From NCBI RefSeq assembly GCF_018476885.1, contig NZ_JAHCVJ010000001.1, forward strand, positions 682,001 to 746,000: a DNA stretch of 64,000 nucleotides, given 5' to 3'. The notes under the pieces were generated by a model, which saw nothing but the letters and a program-made list of their open reading frames with translations, made no database searches and was not told where the DNA came from. This document shows, in pieces, positions 27,034 to 36,115 of this stretch. Every line of letters starts with the position of its first letter. The first letter of the stretch is position 1. The position numbers and the translations under genes were made by a program. The stretch comes from Geoanaerobacter pelophilus. Its GTDB lineage: Bacteria > Desulfobacterota > Desulfuromonadia > Geobacterales > DSM-12255.

Positions 27034-29694
27034 TTACGGCTGATGAAGCATGATGTTGACCTGCTTCAGAAACTGTTCCACGGTGAATGGCTTTGGCAAG
27101 AAGCTGATTTCATTCACCATCGCTTTGTCCTGATCAAGGATGTCACTGGTATAGCCGGATACAAACAAGACAGGCAGAGCCTCATGGCCCTTGCTGATTA
27201 TTTCGTACAGTTCCCTGCCGTTCATTTCTGGCATGATCACATCCGACACCAGCAGGTCGATATGATTTTCCGGAGCAGATGCCATTGACACGGCAATAGC
27301 TGGGGATTCCGCTTCCAGCACCAGGTAGCCGTTGCTGCTCAGGATCTCGCCCATCATTTCCCGAACCATGATGTTATCTTCCACCAGCAGGATGGTTTTG
27401 CGGCCGAACACCGGTGAGGCAGCATGATCTGCCGCTGCCGGCAGCTGCAGGGAGGCAGCAGACGACTCGCCAACGTATTCGGGCAGGTATATTATGAATG
27501 CCGTGCCCACCTCAACCTTGCTGGACATCTTGATATAGCCGTTATGCTGCTTGACGATACCGTACACCGTTGCCAGCCCCAGTCCTGTGCCGTGGCCGAC
27601 CGGCTTGGTCGTGAAAAACGGCTCAAACACATGCTTGGCCAGTTCTTCGGACATGCCGCATCCGGTATCGGTGAAGGCCAGGAGGATGTGGCGCCCGCTA
27701 TGCATGCCGGGATGCAGCCGTGCATATTCGTCATCCAGCAAGACGTGACCGGTTTCTATCCTGATCTCCCCTTTCCCCTCGATGGCATCCTGGGCATTGA
27801 CCAGCAAGTTCAGGAGGATCTGCTCGATCTGGCCTCGATCCACGGACACAAAGGCATGCGGTTCGGCAAGGCTTAAACCGATGGCAATATTCTCCCGGAT
27901 GGTGCGACGCATGATATCCTGGAACGACCGCACGATATCGTTCAGGTCATGGGGTTCCATGAGAAGGTTCTGTTTGCGCCCGAAAGTAAGCAGTTTCTGG
28001 GTCAACTCCTTTGCCTTGTGACCGGCGGAAAGGATGTTTTCGGCTTTCCTCCGGTCGTTATCGTCATGCCTCAGGCTGTAGCACAGCATGTCGGCATAGG
28101 CGATGATAGGGGTGAGGAGATTATTGAAATCATGGGCAATACCCCCTGCCAACTGCCCTACAGCCTCGATCTTCTGCATATGCAGCAGCTTCGACTCCAG
28201 CTTCTGCCGGGCTTCTTCCTGCCTGACCCGGCCAATGGCAATGGCAGCCAGGTGCGCAGCAGACTCGATCAGGTGAAGCGCCTTGTCATCAGGAGACTTT
28301 TCCTCCCGGTGGTAAATGGCAAAGGTGCCCAAAAGCTCATGGGCCGAGGAGATAATAGGTTCGGACCAACAGGATTTCAACCCGGCCTCTCCGGCAGGAG
28401 CAAACCCTTTCCAATAGGGATGCCCCTCTATTTTTTCCACCACCACCCTTTTTCTAGTGTAGGCTGCCGTGCCGCAGGAACCGATGCGAGGCCCGATGGG
28501 AAGGCCATCGACCGCTTTGTTGTAAAAATCCGGGAGACTCGGGGCCGCACCATGCCGCAACCGCTCACCGGCCTCGTCTGCCAGCAGGATGGAGCAGAGC
28601 GAGCCGGGATATTCGGCTTCCACCATCAACACAACCTGGTCCAGGATTGTGGGGAGTTCGACACCGGTGGCGATATTCTCCAACAAGGTCAGCCGCGTCT
28701 TCAGCTGTTGCTGCTGATCGGAAATAGTTGTCTGGGAAAGGTGCAGTCGATCGAGATGCTTGAAAAGCATCCGAACCAGAAAGATGGCAGCGGCACTCAA
28801 AGCTGCGAGGAGCAGCACTGTGGACACAGTGCGGCGATACCAGGCAGACAGCACCTCATTCTTGGCTATCGATACCACGGCAATAACAGGAAATCGTTTG
28901 AGCCGGTGGTAGGAGACAATGCGTGGTTCCGGATGAATGATGCCGGCTTTCAGGAAATAAGTTCCGGCCGGCGCTTGCGGCAAATGTTTGACAAACAGCG
29001 GGGTCTTCGCGAAGTTGAATTTGTATTCAGCCTCTCCCCCAGGCTCATTCACTATCGGTGTGCCATCGTCTTTTACCAGCAGGATTCTGCCTTCCTTACC
29101 CATGCTTTCCTGGGGAAAGAAATTCTTGAAATAATCCGTATTGAAGCCCACTGAGACCAGAGAATCTATGTTGTTGCCCTTACCTCGAATGGGACGCATC
29201 AGATTGAAGCGCCATTGAGAGGTCAGTCTGCTGAAGAGCGGATCGGAAATATATAAATCCGTCTCAGGGTGCGCTGAAAAATGCCGGAAATATTCCCGAT
29301 CCGCCACATCCACCTGCTTCGGTGGAAACGCATTACTGTTCATGAAGAGCAGGCCGTTTCGGTTGACCAGAAAAACCATGCCGATCTGGGGCGCCCCCTC
29401 GGAATAATGGGTGATGACATCGAAAAGTCTTTTCTGGTCCATGGCAGCAAGCGGGCCGTCACTGGCGGTCTCGCGAATTATCCCCTTTAATACTAGGTCT
29501 GATTCAGCCAGGGCGCTTTCCGCATGCTCGGCCAACGCCTTGGCATACCCGGCGGTCATGCGCTTGGCGGTCTCAATGGTATGCCGGTATTCGTCAGTGA
29601 AATTCCACGCAGAGATAGAGGCCACCGCAAGGACAATGGTGGCAACACCGGCAAGGATTTTCCGCTTGAGTTTATGGAACGGCGACTCCGTCAT
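27034..29694 (-). CDS. Hybrid sensor histidine kinase (dCache-GAF-HisKA-HATPase-REC)
   Basis: 886 residues. TM1 (~13-32) is followed by a large periplasmic double-Cache/PDC domain (residues ~35-285; VFLVNRNGLLFMNSNAFPP, LVSVGFNTDYFKNFF) and TM2 (~290-310). A GAF domain follows (~340-500; GSCGTAAYTRKRVVVEKIEGHPYW; ELLGTFAIYH). HisKA has GGIAHDFNNLLTPIIAYADML, the HATPase has DTGCGM and GTGLGLATVYGIVKQH, and a C-terminal receiver has DLLVSDVIMPEMNG and FLPKPFT. The HDFNN form belongs to the HisKA group usually paired with a fused receiver. It is first in the five-gene signalling operon and likely senses a small periplasmic ligand. Confidence 0.93.
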   Translation of the reverse strand: MTESPFHKLKRKILAGVATIVLAVASISAWNFTDEYRHTIETAKRMTAGYAKALAEHAESALAESDLVLKGIIRETASDGPLAAMDQKRLFDVITHYSEGAPQIGMVFLVNRNGLLFMNSNAFPPKQVDVADREYFRHFSAHPETDLYISDPLFSRLTSQWRFNLMRPIRGKGNNIDSLVSVGFNTDYFKNFFPQESMGKEGRILLVKDDGTPIVNEPGGEAEYKFNFAKTPLFVKHLPQAPAGTYFLKAGIIHPEPRIVSYHRLKRFPVIAVVSIAKNEVLSAWYRRTVSTVLLLAALSAAAIFLVRMLFKHLDRLHLSQTTISDQQQQLKTRLTLLENIATGVELPTILDQVVLMVEAEYPGSLCSILLADEAGERLRHGAAPSLPDFYNKAVDGLPIGPRIGSCGTAAYTRKRVVVEKIEGHPYWKGFAPAGEAGLKSCWSEPIISSAHELLGTFAIYHREEKSPDDKALHLIESAAHLAAIAIGRVRQEEARQKLESKLLHMQKIEAVGQLAGGIAHDFNNLLTPIIAYADMLCYSLRHDDNDRRKAENILSAGHKAKELTQKLLTFGRKQNLLMEPHDLNDIVRSFQDIMRRTIRENIAIGLSLAEPHAFVSVDRGQIEQILLNLLVNAQDAIEGKGEIRIETGHVLLDDEYARLHPGMHSGRHILLAFTDTGCGMSEELAKHVFEPFFTTKPVGHGTGLGLATVYGIVKQHNGYIKMSSKVEVGTAFIIYLPEYVGESSAASLQLPAAADHAASPVFGRKTILLVEDNIMVREMMGEILSSNGYLVLEAESPAIAVSMASAPENHIDLLVSDVIMPEMNGRELYEIISKGHEALPVLFVSGYTSDILDQDKAMVNEISFLPKPFTVEQFLKQVNIMLHQP

Positions 29695-30162
29695 TAATAG
29701 TGCACCTGATTACAAGCTTGATTGGGTGCACATGGAGGCGAAGCTACCGGTTGTCTCAGCAAAACCATATCTGCTCCGGGTGATCTTAGTTGCGAAGAAT
29801 AAAGCCGCTCCGGACCGGGCCAAGGCTCTGCCGCCATCGCAATCAAACCGAGGTTTAAATATTTTAAAGTCCGGACCTTAACAGTGGCAGGAGCGCAGAA
29901 ACTTAGAGCATGCCAACAATAATATACTGTTATATTGCTATAAAACTCTTCGGGTGGTGAGGAGGTGGACTTTAGGATAATTTATCCTCAGCCGGAGAGA
30001 ACCACGGCTTTCAGCTCATGAGAAAGGCAGTCGGCAAATCCGAAGAGCGATTTCGGTGCATATTCACCGGATCTTTTCTTCCCTGTAACACAACTGCAAC
30101 AAAACTTGGTTACGATCAGATCAACCAAAAGAGACATGATCGAAACAAGAAGGAGACAATAC
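29695..30162. other. divergent intergenic region between the hybrid kinase and pstS
   Basis: A 468-bp gap. Its right end carries the PhoB box and pstS promoter (30083-30116). The rest is moderately AT-rich around 29870-29950 and should contain the promoter of the minus-strand signalling operon. No gene, hairpin with T-run or repeat could be supported. Confidence 0.55.
30083..30116 (+). promoter_or_regulatory. PhoB box and -10 of the pst operon
   Basis: CTGTAAC (30083-30089) and CTGCAAC (30094-30100) are direct repeats at an 11-bp pitch, with TACGAT placed 10 bp further on (30111-30116). This is the same layout as before psiE. It lies 47 bp before the pstS start codon. Confidence 0.75.
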
Positions 30163-31182
30163 ATGTTCAAAAAGATTGCTGCCATTGTTGCTGCCGGCCT
30201 GCTGTCACTGGCAAGCCTCGCCTCTGCCGAAACCCTGATCAACGGTGCCGGAGCGACCTTCCCTTACCCGCTCTACTCCAAGTGGTTCAACGAATACGCC
30301 AAGATCGACAAAAGCGTCAAATTCAACTACCAGTCCATCGGCTCTGGCGGCGGGATCAAGCAGATCACGGCCCAGACTGTTGACTTCGGCGCCAGCGACA
30401 AATTCCTGTCCGACAGTGAGCTCCAAGGCGCACCGGGCAAGCTGATCCACATTCCCACGGTTATGGGCGCAGTGGTCGTCACCTACAACCTTCCGGGTGT
30501 CCCGACCGGAGTTAAGCTTTCCTCAGAGGACGTGGCTGACATCTTCCTCGGCAAGATCACCAAATGGAATGACCCGAAGATCACCAACGACAACCCCGGC
30601 ATCAAGATACCGGACAAGCCGATCGTGGTTGTGCACCGCTCTGACGGCAGCGGCACCACCAGCATCTTCACCGATTACCTGACCAGCGTGAACCAGGAGT
30701 GGGCCAAGAAAGTGGGCAAGGGACCGTCGGTAAAATGGCCGGTCGGGCTTGGCGGCAAGGGTAACGAAGGTGTTGCCGGCCAGATAAAGAATACCCAGTT
30801 CTCCATCGGCTACGTCGAACTGGCCTATGCTGTCGAGAACAAGCTCCCGTACGCCTTCCTCAAGAACAAGGAAGGGAAGTTCGCCGAACCGACCATCAAG
30901 TCGATCAGTGCCGCAGCAGCAGGCGCCGCCAAGAACATGCCGGCCGACTATCGTATCTCCCTGGTCAACCAGCCAGGCAAGGACACCTACCCTGTAGTCG
31001 GCTTCACCTGGCTGCTGGTTTACGAGCAGCAGAAGGACAAGGTCAAAGGCCAGAAGCTGGTCGAATTCCTCAACTGGAGCCTGCACAAGGGACAGAAGCT
31101 GGCAGCCCCGCTTCTCTATGCGCCGCTTCCGGAAAACGTGGTCAAGATGGTGGATAAAACCATCAAAACCATCAAATACTGA
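30163..31182 (+). CDS. pstS: Phosphate-binding periplasmic protein PstS
   Basis: 339 residues from ATG 30163 behind AAGGAGAC. The signal peptide (MFKKIAAIVAAGLLSLASLASA) precedes ETLINGAGATFPYPLYSKWF, the PstS opening. Phosphate-contacting segments follow: QSIGSGGGIKQI, VDFGASDKFLS and HRSDGSGTTSIFTDYL. It captures inorganic phosphate for the PstCAB transporter encoded next. The length fits E. coli PstS (346). It is the first gene of the operon, followed by an internal hairpin. Confidence 0.97.
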   Translation: MFKKIAAIVAAGLLSLASLASAETLINGAGATFPYPLYSKWFNEYAKIDKSVKFNYQSIGSGGGIKQITAQTVDFGASDKFLSDSELQGAPGKLIHIPTVMGAVVVTYNLPGVPTGVKLSSEDVADIFLGKITKWNDPKITNDNPGIKIPDKPIVVVHRSDGSGTTSIFTDYLTSVNQEWAKKVGKGPSVKWPVGLGGKGNEGVAGQIKNTQFSIGYVELAYAVENKLPYAFLKNKEGKFAEPTIKSISAAAAGAAKNMPADYRISLVNQPGKDTYPVVGFTWLLVYEQQKDKVKGQKLVEFLNWSLHKGQKLAAPLLYAPLPENVVKMVDKTIKTIKY

Positions 31183-31197
31183 TTTATATGGCCTGTC

Positions 31198-31226
31198 GGG
31201 GGGCATCAATGCCCCCCTTGTTTTTG
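31198..31226 (+). terminator. intrinsic terminator/attenuator between pstS and pstC
   Basis: GGGGGGCAT and ATGCCCCCC pair around a 2-nt loop, followed by TTGTTTTTG, within the 77-bp pstS-pstC gap. Partial termination here would give more PstS than permease, as is common for binding-protein operons. Confidence 0.75.
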
Positions 31227-31259
31227 TCGGTATAATTGTTTCAACGAGGCTACGAACTG

Positions 31260-32258
31260 ATGGAGATTACGAAAACCATGACCTCCGCCGTAAACACCGA
31301 AGCAACGCAAAGCAAGACACCGGTCATAATCTCAGGCAATAACGCCTGGGGTGACCGGTTGTTCCGCTGGATTACCCTCGGCTTCAGCGCCAGCATCCTG
31401 TTGATTCTGCTGCTTATGGCCTTTGAAATGATCAAGGAGAGCCTGCCGGCGATACGAAAGTTCGGTTGGGGATTCACCATCGGCAAGGATTGGGACCCTG
31501 TCCAGGAGCAGTTCGGCGCCCTGCCGTTCCTCTACGGTTCCGTGGTCTCCTCGATCCTGGCCATACTCCTGGCCACTCCGCTTTCTGTCGGCACGGCTCT
31601 GTTCATCACCGACATCGCCCCCAAGAAATTTGGTGGGGCGGTTTCATCGCTGGTTGAACTGCTGGCCGCGATCCCGAGCGTCATCTATGGCCTCTGGGGG
31701 GTGCTGGTCATGGCGCCATGGCTGCAGAAAACGGTGCAGCCGTTCCTCATCGATCATTTCGGCTTCATCCCGCTGTTCCAGGGAGCCCCATATGGGGTCA
31801 GCATGCTGGCAGCGGTCTTCATCCTGATGATCATGATCGTGCCGATCATCACCTCCATCACCAAAGAGGTCCTCACCGCCGTACCGACTGCCCAGAAAGA
31901 GGCGGCCTACGCCCTTGGGGCAACCCGCTGGGAGATGTTGCGCATCGCCCTGCTGCCCTACGCCCGCTCCGGCATCCTGGGAGCGGTCATTCTCGGCCTG
32001 GGTCGGGCCATCGGCGAGACCATGGCCGTGACCATGGTCATCGGCAATACCCCGCAGATAGCGCTGTCGCTCCTCGCACCCGGCTACACCATGCCGAGCG
32101 TCATTGCCAACGAGTTTGCCGAAACCACCTCCAAGTTTCACTCCTCGGTGTTGATGGAGATCGGCCTGATCCTGCTGGTAGTTACCCTGGTGATCAACGT
32201 CATGGCCCGTCTGTTGATCTGGAGCGTCACCAGGGGTAGTGCAGGGAGAAATGCATGA
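31260..32258 (+). CDS. pstC: Phosphate ABC transporter permease PstC
   Basis: 332 residues from ATG 31260. Upstream in-frame codons start only at a TTG inside the terminator's T-run. Six membrane segments are present, with the permease EAA-type loop AVPTAQKEAAYALGATRWEMLRIALLPYARSGILGAVILGLGRAIGETMA, which docks the ATPase. PSVIYGLWGVLVM is characteristic of PstC. It forms the inner-membrane channel with PstA. The ATGA overlap with pstA shows coupling. Confidence 0.96.
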   Translation: MEITKTMTSAVNTEATQSKTPVIISGNNAWGDRLFRWITLGFSASILLILLLMAFEMIKESLPAIRKFGWGFTIGKDWDPVQEQFGALPFLYGSVVSSILAILLATPLSVGTALFITDIAPKKFGGAVSSLVELLAAIPSVIYGLWGVLVMAPWLQKTVQPFLIDHFGFIPLFQGAPYGVSMLAAVFILMIMIVPIITSITKEVLTAVPTAQKEAAYALGATRWEMLRIALLPYARSGILGAVILGLGRAIGETMAVTMVIGNTPQIALSLLAPGYTMPSVIANEFAETTSKFHSSVLMEIGLILLVVTLVINVMARLLIWSVTRGSAGRNA

Positions 32259-33097
32259 AACGGACACCTTCGATCCGCCGGATCAAGAATAGCCTGATGA
32301 CCCTGCTGATGGTGGCAGCCACCATCGCAGTTCTGGCGCCACTGGGGATCATCTTTATCCATATCCTGCGAATGGGGGCATCATCCATATCGCTCGACTT
32401 CTTCACCCAGATCCCCAAACCTACCGGTGAGACCGGCGGCGGCATGGCCAACGGCCTGGCCGGATCGGCAATCATGATCGCCATGGCATCGCTGATCGGG
32501 CTGCCAGTCGGGGTTCTCGGTGCGGTATATCTCACCGAATTCGGCAACAACCGTCTTGCCCATGCGATCCGGTTCTCGGCGGACGTGCTTGCCGGAGTTC
32601 CGTCGATCATCACCGGTATGGTGGCCTACACCCTGCTGGTAGTGCCGATGAAAGGGTTTTCCGCCCTGGCCGGCGCTATTGCGCTGGCGCTGATCATGAT
32701 CCCGATTGTACTCAGGACCACCGAAGAGCAGCTCAAGCTGGTGCCGGGCACCCTGCGCGAGGCCTCGCTGGCCCTGGGAGTACCGCTGTGGCGCACGGCC
32801 CTTCAGGTAACCCTGGCCAGTGCCCGAACCGGTATCATCACCGGCATTCTCCTGGCCATTGCCCGCATTGCCGGCGAGACCGCGCCGCTGCTGTTCACGG
32901 CGCTCGGCAACCAGTTCTGGAGCAGGAAACTGACGGAACCGATGGCGGCAATACCGCTGCAGATCTTCAACTTCGCCATAGCACCCTATGAGGACTGGCA
33001 TAAGCTCGCCTGGGCCGGAGCCCTGGTACTGGTGGTAATAATGTTCACTTTGAGCCTGGCAGCTCGATATTTCGGCAGGCAGAAAAGGTATTCGTAA
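32255..33097 (+). CDS. pstA: Phosphate ABC transporter permease PstA
   Basis: 280 residues. The start ATG overlaps the pstC stop by 4 bp. Six membrane segments are present; [27 protein letters not shown] and the coupling loop [55 protein letters not shown] mark PstA. It partners PstC in phosphate import. Its stop shares a base with the pstB start (TAATG). Confidence 0.96.
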   Translation: MKRTPSIRRIKNSLMTLLMVAATIAVLAPLGIIFIHILRMGASSISLDFFTQIPKPTGETGGGMANGLAGSAIMIAMASLIGLPVGVLGAVYLTEFGNNRLAHAIRFSADVLAGVPSIITGMVAYTLLVVPMKGFSALAGAIALALIMIPIVLRTTEEQLKLVPGTLREASLALGVPLWRTALQVTLASARTGIITGILLAIARIAGETAPLLFTALGNQFWSRKLTEPMAAIPLQIFNFAIAPYEDWHKLAWAGALVLVVIMFTLSLAARYFGRQKRYS

Positions 33098-33864
33098 TGG
33101 ATGCAATGCAAACAAAAGTGACCCTTGAAAACCTGAACGTCCATTTCGGCAGCAATCACGCAGTAAAGGACGTCTCTCTCGACTTCCCGGAAAACAGCGT
33201 GACCGCCATCATCGGCCCATCCGGGTGCGGCAAGTCAACCGTGCTCCGCAGCCTCAACCGGATGCATGACCTGGTCCCTTCGGCCCGGGTCACCGGTCGG
33301 ATCATGCTCGACAATGCCGACATCTACGATCGCAGCGTGGACCCGGTGGCAGTGCGCAGGCGGATCGGCATGGTCTTCCAGAAGCCGAACCCGTTCCCGG
33401 CAATGTCGATCCATGACAACGTCGTCGCCGGCTACAAACTGACCGGCGGCTTGAAACGGTCTGATGCGGATGATATTGTTGAATCCTGTCTGAAGCGGGT
33501 GGCACTCTGGGATGAAGTCAAGGACCGCCTGAAGACCAGCGCCATGGACCTCTCCGGCGGCCAGCAGCAGCGGCTCTGTATCGCCAGAACTATCGCCGTG
33601 CAGCCGGAAGTGATCCTGATGGACGAGCCCTGCTCGGCCCTCGACCCGATCGCCACCCTCAAGATCGAGGAGTTGATCGAGGAACTGAAAGAGCAGTACA
33701 CCGTCATCATCGTCACCCACAACATGCAGCAGGCCGCACGGGTGTCGGACAGCACCGCCTTTTTCTACATGGGGGAGCTGATCGAATTCGGGCTTACCAA
33801 GAAGATCTTCACTACGCCGGAGAAACGGCAGACCGAAGACTACATAACTGGAAGATTCGGGTAA
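33097..33864 (+). CDS. pstB: Phosphate ABC transporter ATPase PstB
   Basis: 255 residues. Walker [10 protein letters not shown] is at residues 40-48, followed by the [17 protein letters not shown] segment typical of PstB and the Q-loop VFQKPNPFP. The signature [14 protein letters not shown], Walker [14 protein letters not shown] and the switch His in [13 protein letters not shown] complete it. It powers phosphate import. The frame ends in a double stop (TAATAA) before the repeat-rich gap in front of phoU. Confidence 0.97.
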   Translation: MDAMQTKVTLENLNVHFGSNHAVKDVSLDFPENSVTAIIGPSGCGKSTVLRSLNRMHDLVPSARVTGRIMLDNADIYDRSVDPVAVRRRIGMVFQKPNPFPAMSIHDNVVAGYKLTGGLKRSDADDIVESCLKRVALWDEVKDRLKTSAMDLSGGQQQRLCIARTIAVQPEVILMDEPCSALDPIATLKIEELIEELKEQYTVIIVTHNMQQAARVSDSTAFFYMGELIEFGLTKKIFTTPEKRQTEDYITGRFG

Positions 33865-33871
33865 TAAAACA

Positions 33872-33941
33872 GTTCAAAGTTAGTTAGTTCAAGGTTCAAA
33901 GTTGAAACCTCGAACCTCGAACCTTTAAACTTGAACCTTTA
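33872..33941. repeat. imperfect repeat/inverted-repeat tract between pstB and phoU
   Basis: The gap is built of short related units: GTTCAAAG, GTTCAAGG, GTTCAAAG, then AACCTCG, AACCTCG, AACCTTT, AACCTTT. The left half reads GTTCAA-type and the right half GAACCT-type, so the two halves can fold together imperfectly. It could damp or process the pst mRNA before phoU, or be a small dispersed intergenic element. Confidence 0.55.
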
Positions 33942-33954
33942 ACGAGGATTAATT

Positions 33955-34626
33955 ATGGAAAGAGAACACTACAGCCGCCAATTCGATACCGAACTGAATG
34001 AGATCCGCGAAAAGCTCCTGGAGATGGGGGGCAAGGTGGAACTGATGATCAACGACGCCCTGAAGGCGCTGGTGGACCGGAATTCCGCGCTGGCTGAGAA
34101 GGTCATCGCCTTTGACCACCAGATAAACCGGCTGGAGATGGAGATCGACGAGCGCTGCCTGGAGGTGCTGGCCCGGCGCCAGCCCGCGGCCCGCGACCTG
34201 AGGTTCATTACCCTGGCGATGAAGATCGTGACCGACCTGGAGCGAATCGGCGACCAGTGCCGCAACATCGGCAAACGCTCCATTGAGCTAAACGAGCTTC
34301 CGCCGCTCAAACCATATATCGACCTGCCGCGCATGGCCCTGCACGCCAGCATCATGGTCAAGGAAGCGCTCAACGCCTTTGTTGCCGGCGATGACCAGCT
34401 GGCGCTCAAGGTCTGCCGCGACGACCAGTTTGTCGATGACCTGAACGAGCAGATCCAGCGGGAACTGCTGACCTTCATGATGGCCGATCCAACCGCGATC
34501 GCCCGGGCGATGAAGATCAACCATGTGGCAAAATGCGTGGAGCGGATCGCCGATCATGCCACCAATGTGGCGGAGATGGTGATCTTCATGATCAAGGGGA
34601 AGGATATCCGGCACACCGCGCTGTAA
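33955..34626 (+). CDS. phoU: Phosphate signalling protein PhoU
   Basis: 223 residues of all-helical sequence with two copies of the PhoU repeat. Metal-binding E/D motifs lie in LVIKIVTDLERIGDQC-like (here ITLAMKIVTDLERIGDQCRNI) and KINHVAKCVERIADHATNVAEMV. PhoU links Pst transport to PhoR, keeping the kinase inhibitory when phosphate is plentiful. It is the last gene of the pst operon, with GAGGA before ATG 33955. Confidence 0.97.
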   Translation: MEREHYSRQFDTELNEIREKLLEMGGKVELMINDALKALVDRNSALAEKVIAFDHQINRLEMEIDERCLEVLARRQPAARDLRFITLAMKIVTDLERIGDQCRNIGKRSIELNELPPLKPYIDLPRMALHASIMVKEALNAFVAGDDQLALKVCRDDQFVDDLNEQIQRELLTFMMADPTAIARAMKINHVAKCVERIADHATNVAEMVIFMIKGKDIRHTAL

Positions 34627-34696
34627 TATTTTTTGCTTTATCCGCTAAAACCGATTAGCATGAGGGCTTTCCACCACCCTTTGACGAGGTTTTTCC

Positions 34697-36115
34697 GTGA
34701 AGGTCCTCTTCGTTCACCCCCACGGCAGCAACTGGCTGGGGTCAGGCCCTGATATCACCACCATCTTCAATGTCATGCCCCCCCTGGGGATCATGAGCAT
34801 TGCCGCCTACCTGGAGCAGCGCGGCGTCTCGGCCGAAATCATCGACTGCTACGCTACGCCGCTGCCGCAAAGCGAACTGGTAAAGGAGATCATCCGGCGC
34901 CGGCCCGACGTGGTCGGTTTTTCCTGCACCACCTCCTCCTTTCTCGAAGGATACGATATCGCCAGCCAGGTCAAGGAGTCAGCGCCAGAGATTACCACGG
35001 TCTTTGGTGGCGCCCATGCCTGTTCTGCCGGGGCAAGCCTGCTCGACGGCTTTCCGGCCATCGATTACCTGGTGATCGGCGAAGGGGAGCAGACCTTTTA
35101 CGAACTAGTGACCGCCAGTGGACGCGACATCGCGACCATCCCCGGCTGCGCGGCGCGGATCAATGGCAAAGGAGTGCTGTCTGCCGAGCGGGAGTTGATC
35201 GCCGACCTCGACTCGCTCCCGTTCCCGGCCTATCACCTGCTGCCGGAATTCCCTAAGCGCTACTTCCTGCCACTATTCAGCTACCCGAAGGCGCCCAACA
35301 CCAGCATCATCTCCAGCCGCGGCTGCCCCTACCAGTGCTCCTACTGCGACCGCTCGGTATTCAACCGCGGTTTCCGCTTCAACTCTCCCGAATACATCGT
35401 CGAGCACATGGCGCTCTTGAACCGCGACTACGGCATCCGCCACGTCTTTTTCTACGACGACCTGTTCACTACTGACCGCAAGCGGGTAGCCGAGTTCTGT
35501 GCACTGAAGGAGAAACGGGGGCTGCAGGTCGGTTATAACTGTATCGCCCGGCTGGAGCATGTTGACGCCGAACTGCTGCAGCTGTTGAAGCGCTCCGGCT
35601 GCTGGCAGGTGAATTTCGGTATCGAATCAGGCGATCCGGAGGTGATCAAGAAGCATCGCAAGTACTACGGTCTGGACGAGGTGCAGCGGAAACTGCAGTT
35701 GGTGAAGGATACCGGCATGCGGGTCAAGGGGTTGTTTATGGTCGGCCTGCCCGGCGAAACCGAGGAGTCGATCCGCCGCACCATCGACTATGCCTTGGCG
35801 CTGCCGCTGGACGAGATCAATGTTACCATGTTCACCCCGTTTCCCGGCGCGCCGGTCTACGCCACCATCCGTGACCATGGTGAATTCAACGAGGAATGGC
35901 CGCTGATGAACTGCGTCAACCCGGTCTTCATCCCTCACGGCATGACCAAGGACCAGCTGCAACTGCTCTACGACGAGTTTATCCGCCGTTTCTACCGCCG
36001 GCACCGCATTCACTGGGGGTATACCACCATGCTCTGGAAATCCCCCCACAGCATCATATCGTTCCTGAAGAACCTGCCGGCCATCATAAAACTGGAGCGG
36101 GAAAAGAAATGGTAA
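34697..36115 (+). CDS. B12-binding-domain radical SAM protein
   Basis: 472 residues from GTG 34697, with GAGG 8-12 bp upstream. Residues ~1-145 form a B12-binding-like Rossmann domain (MPPLGIMSIAAYLEQRGVSAEIID; VVGFSC; TVFGGAHA; DYLVIGEGEQTF). The radical SAM barrel follows, with the cluster motif CPYQCSYC (C210, C214, C217), FFYDDLFT, FGIESGD and VKGLFMVGLPGETEES. A C-terminal helical tail completes it. This architecture is shared by BchE/HpnJ-type enzymes acting on lipids, porphyrins or unactivated carbons. No DxHxxG cobalamin-ligand motif is evident, as in many relatives. It overlaps the PagL-like gene by 7 bp, which points to an envelope lipid substrate. The related enzymes at 39.7-54.5 kb strengthen that inference. 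Confidence 0.88.
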   Translation: MKVLFVHPHGSNWLGSGPDITTIFNVMPPLGIMSIAAYLEQRGVSAEIIDCYATPLPQSELVKEIIRRRPDVVGFSCTTSSFLEGYDIASQVKESAPEITTVFGGAHACSAGASLLDGFPAIDYLVIGEGEQTFYELVTASGRDIATIPGCAARINGKGVLSAERELIADLDSLPFPAYHLLPEFPKRYFLPLFSYPKAPNTSIISSRGCPYQCSYCDRSVFNRGFRFNSPEYIVEHMALLNRDYGIRHVFFYDDLFTTDRKRVAEFCALKEKRGLQVGYNCIARLEHVDAELLQLLKRSGCWQVNFGIESGDPEVIKKHRKYYGLDEVQRKLQLVKDTGMRVKGLFMVGLPGETEESIRRTIDYALALPLDEINVTMFTPFPGAPVYATIRDHGEFNEEWPLMNCVNPVFIPHGMTKDQLQLLYDEFIRRFYRRHRIHWGYTTMLWKSPHSIISFLKNLPAIIKLEREKKW

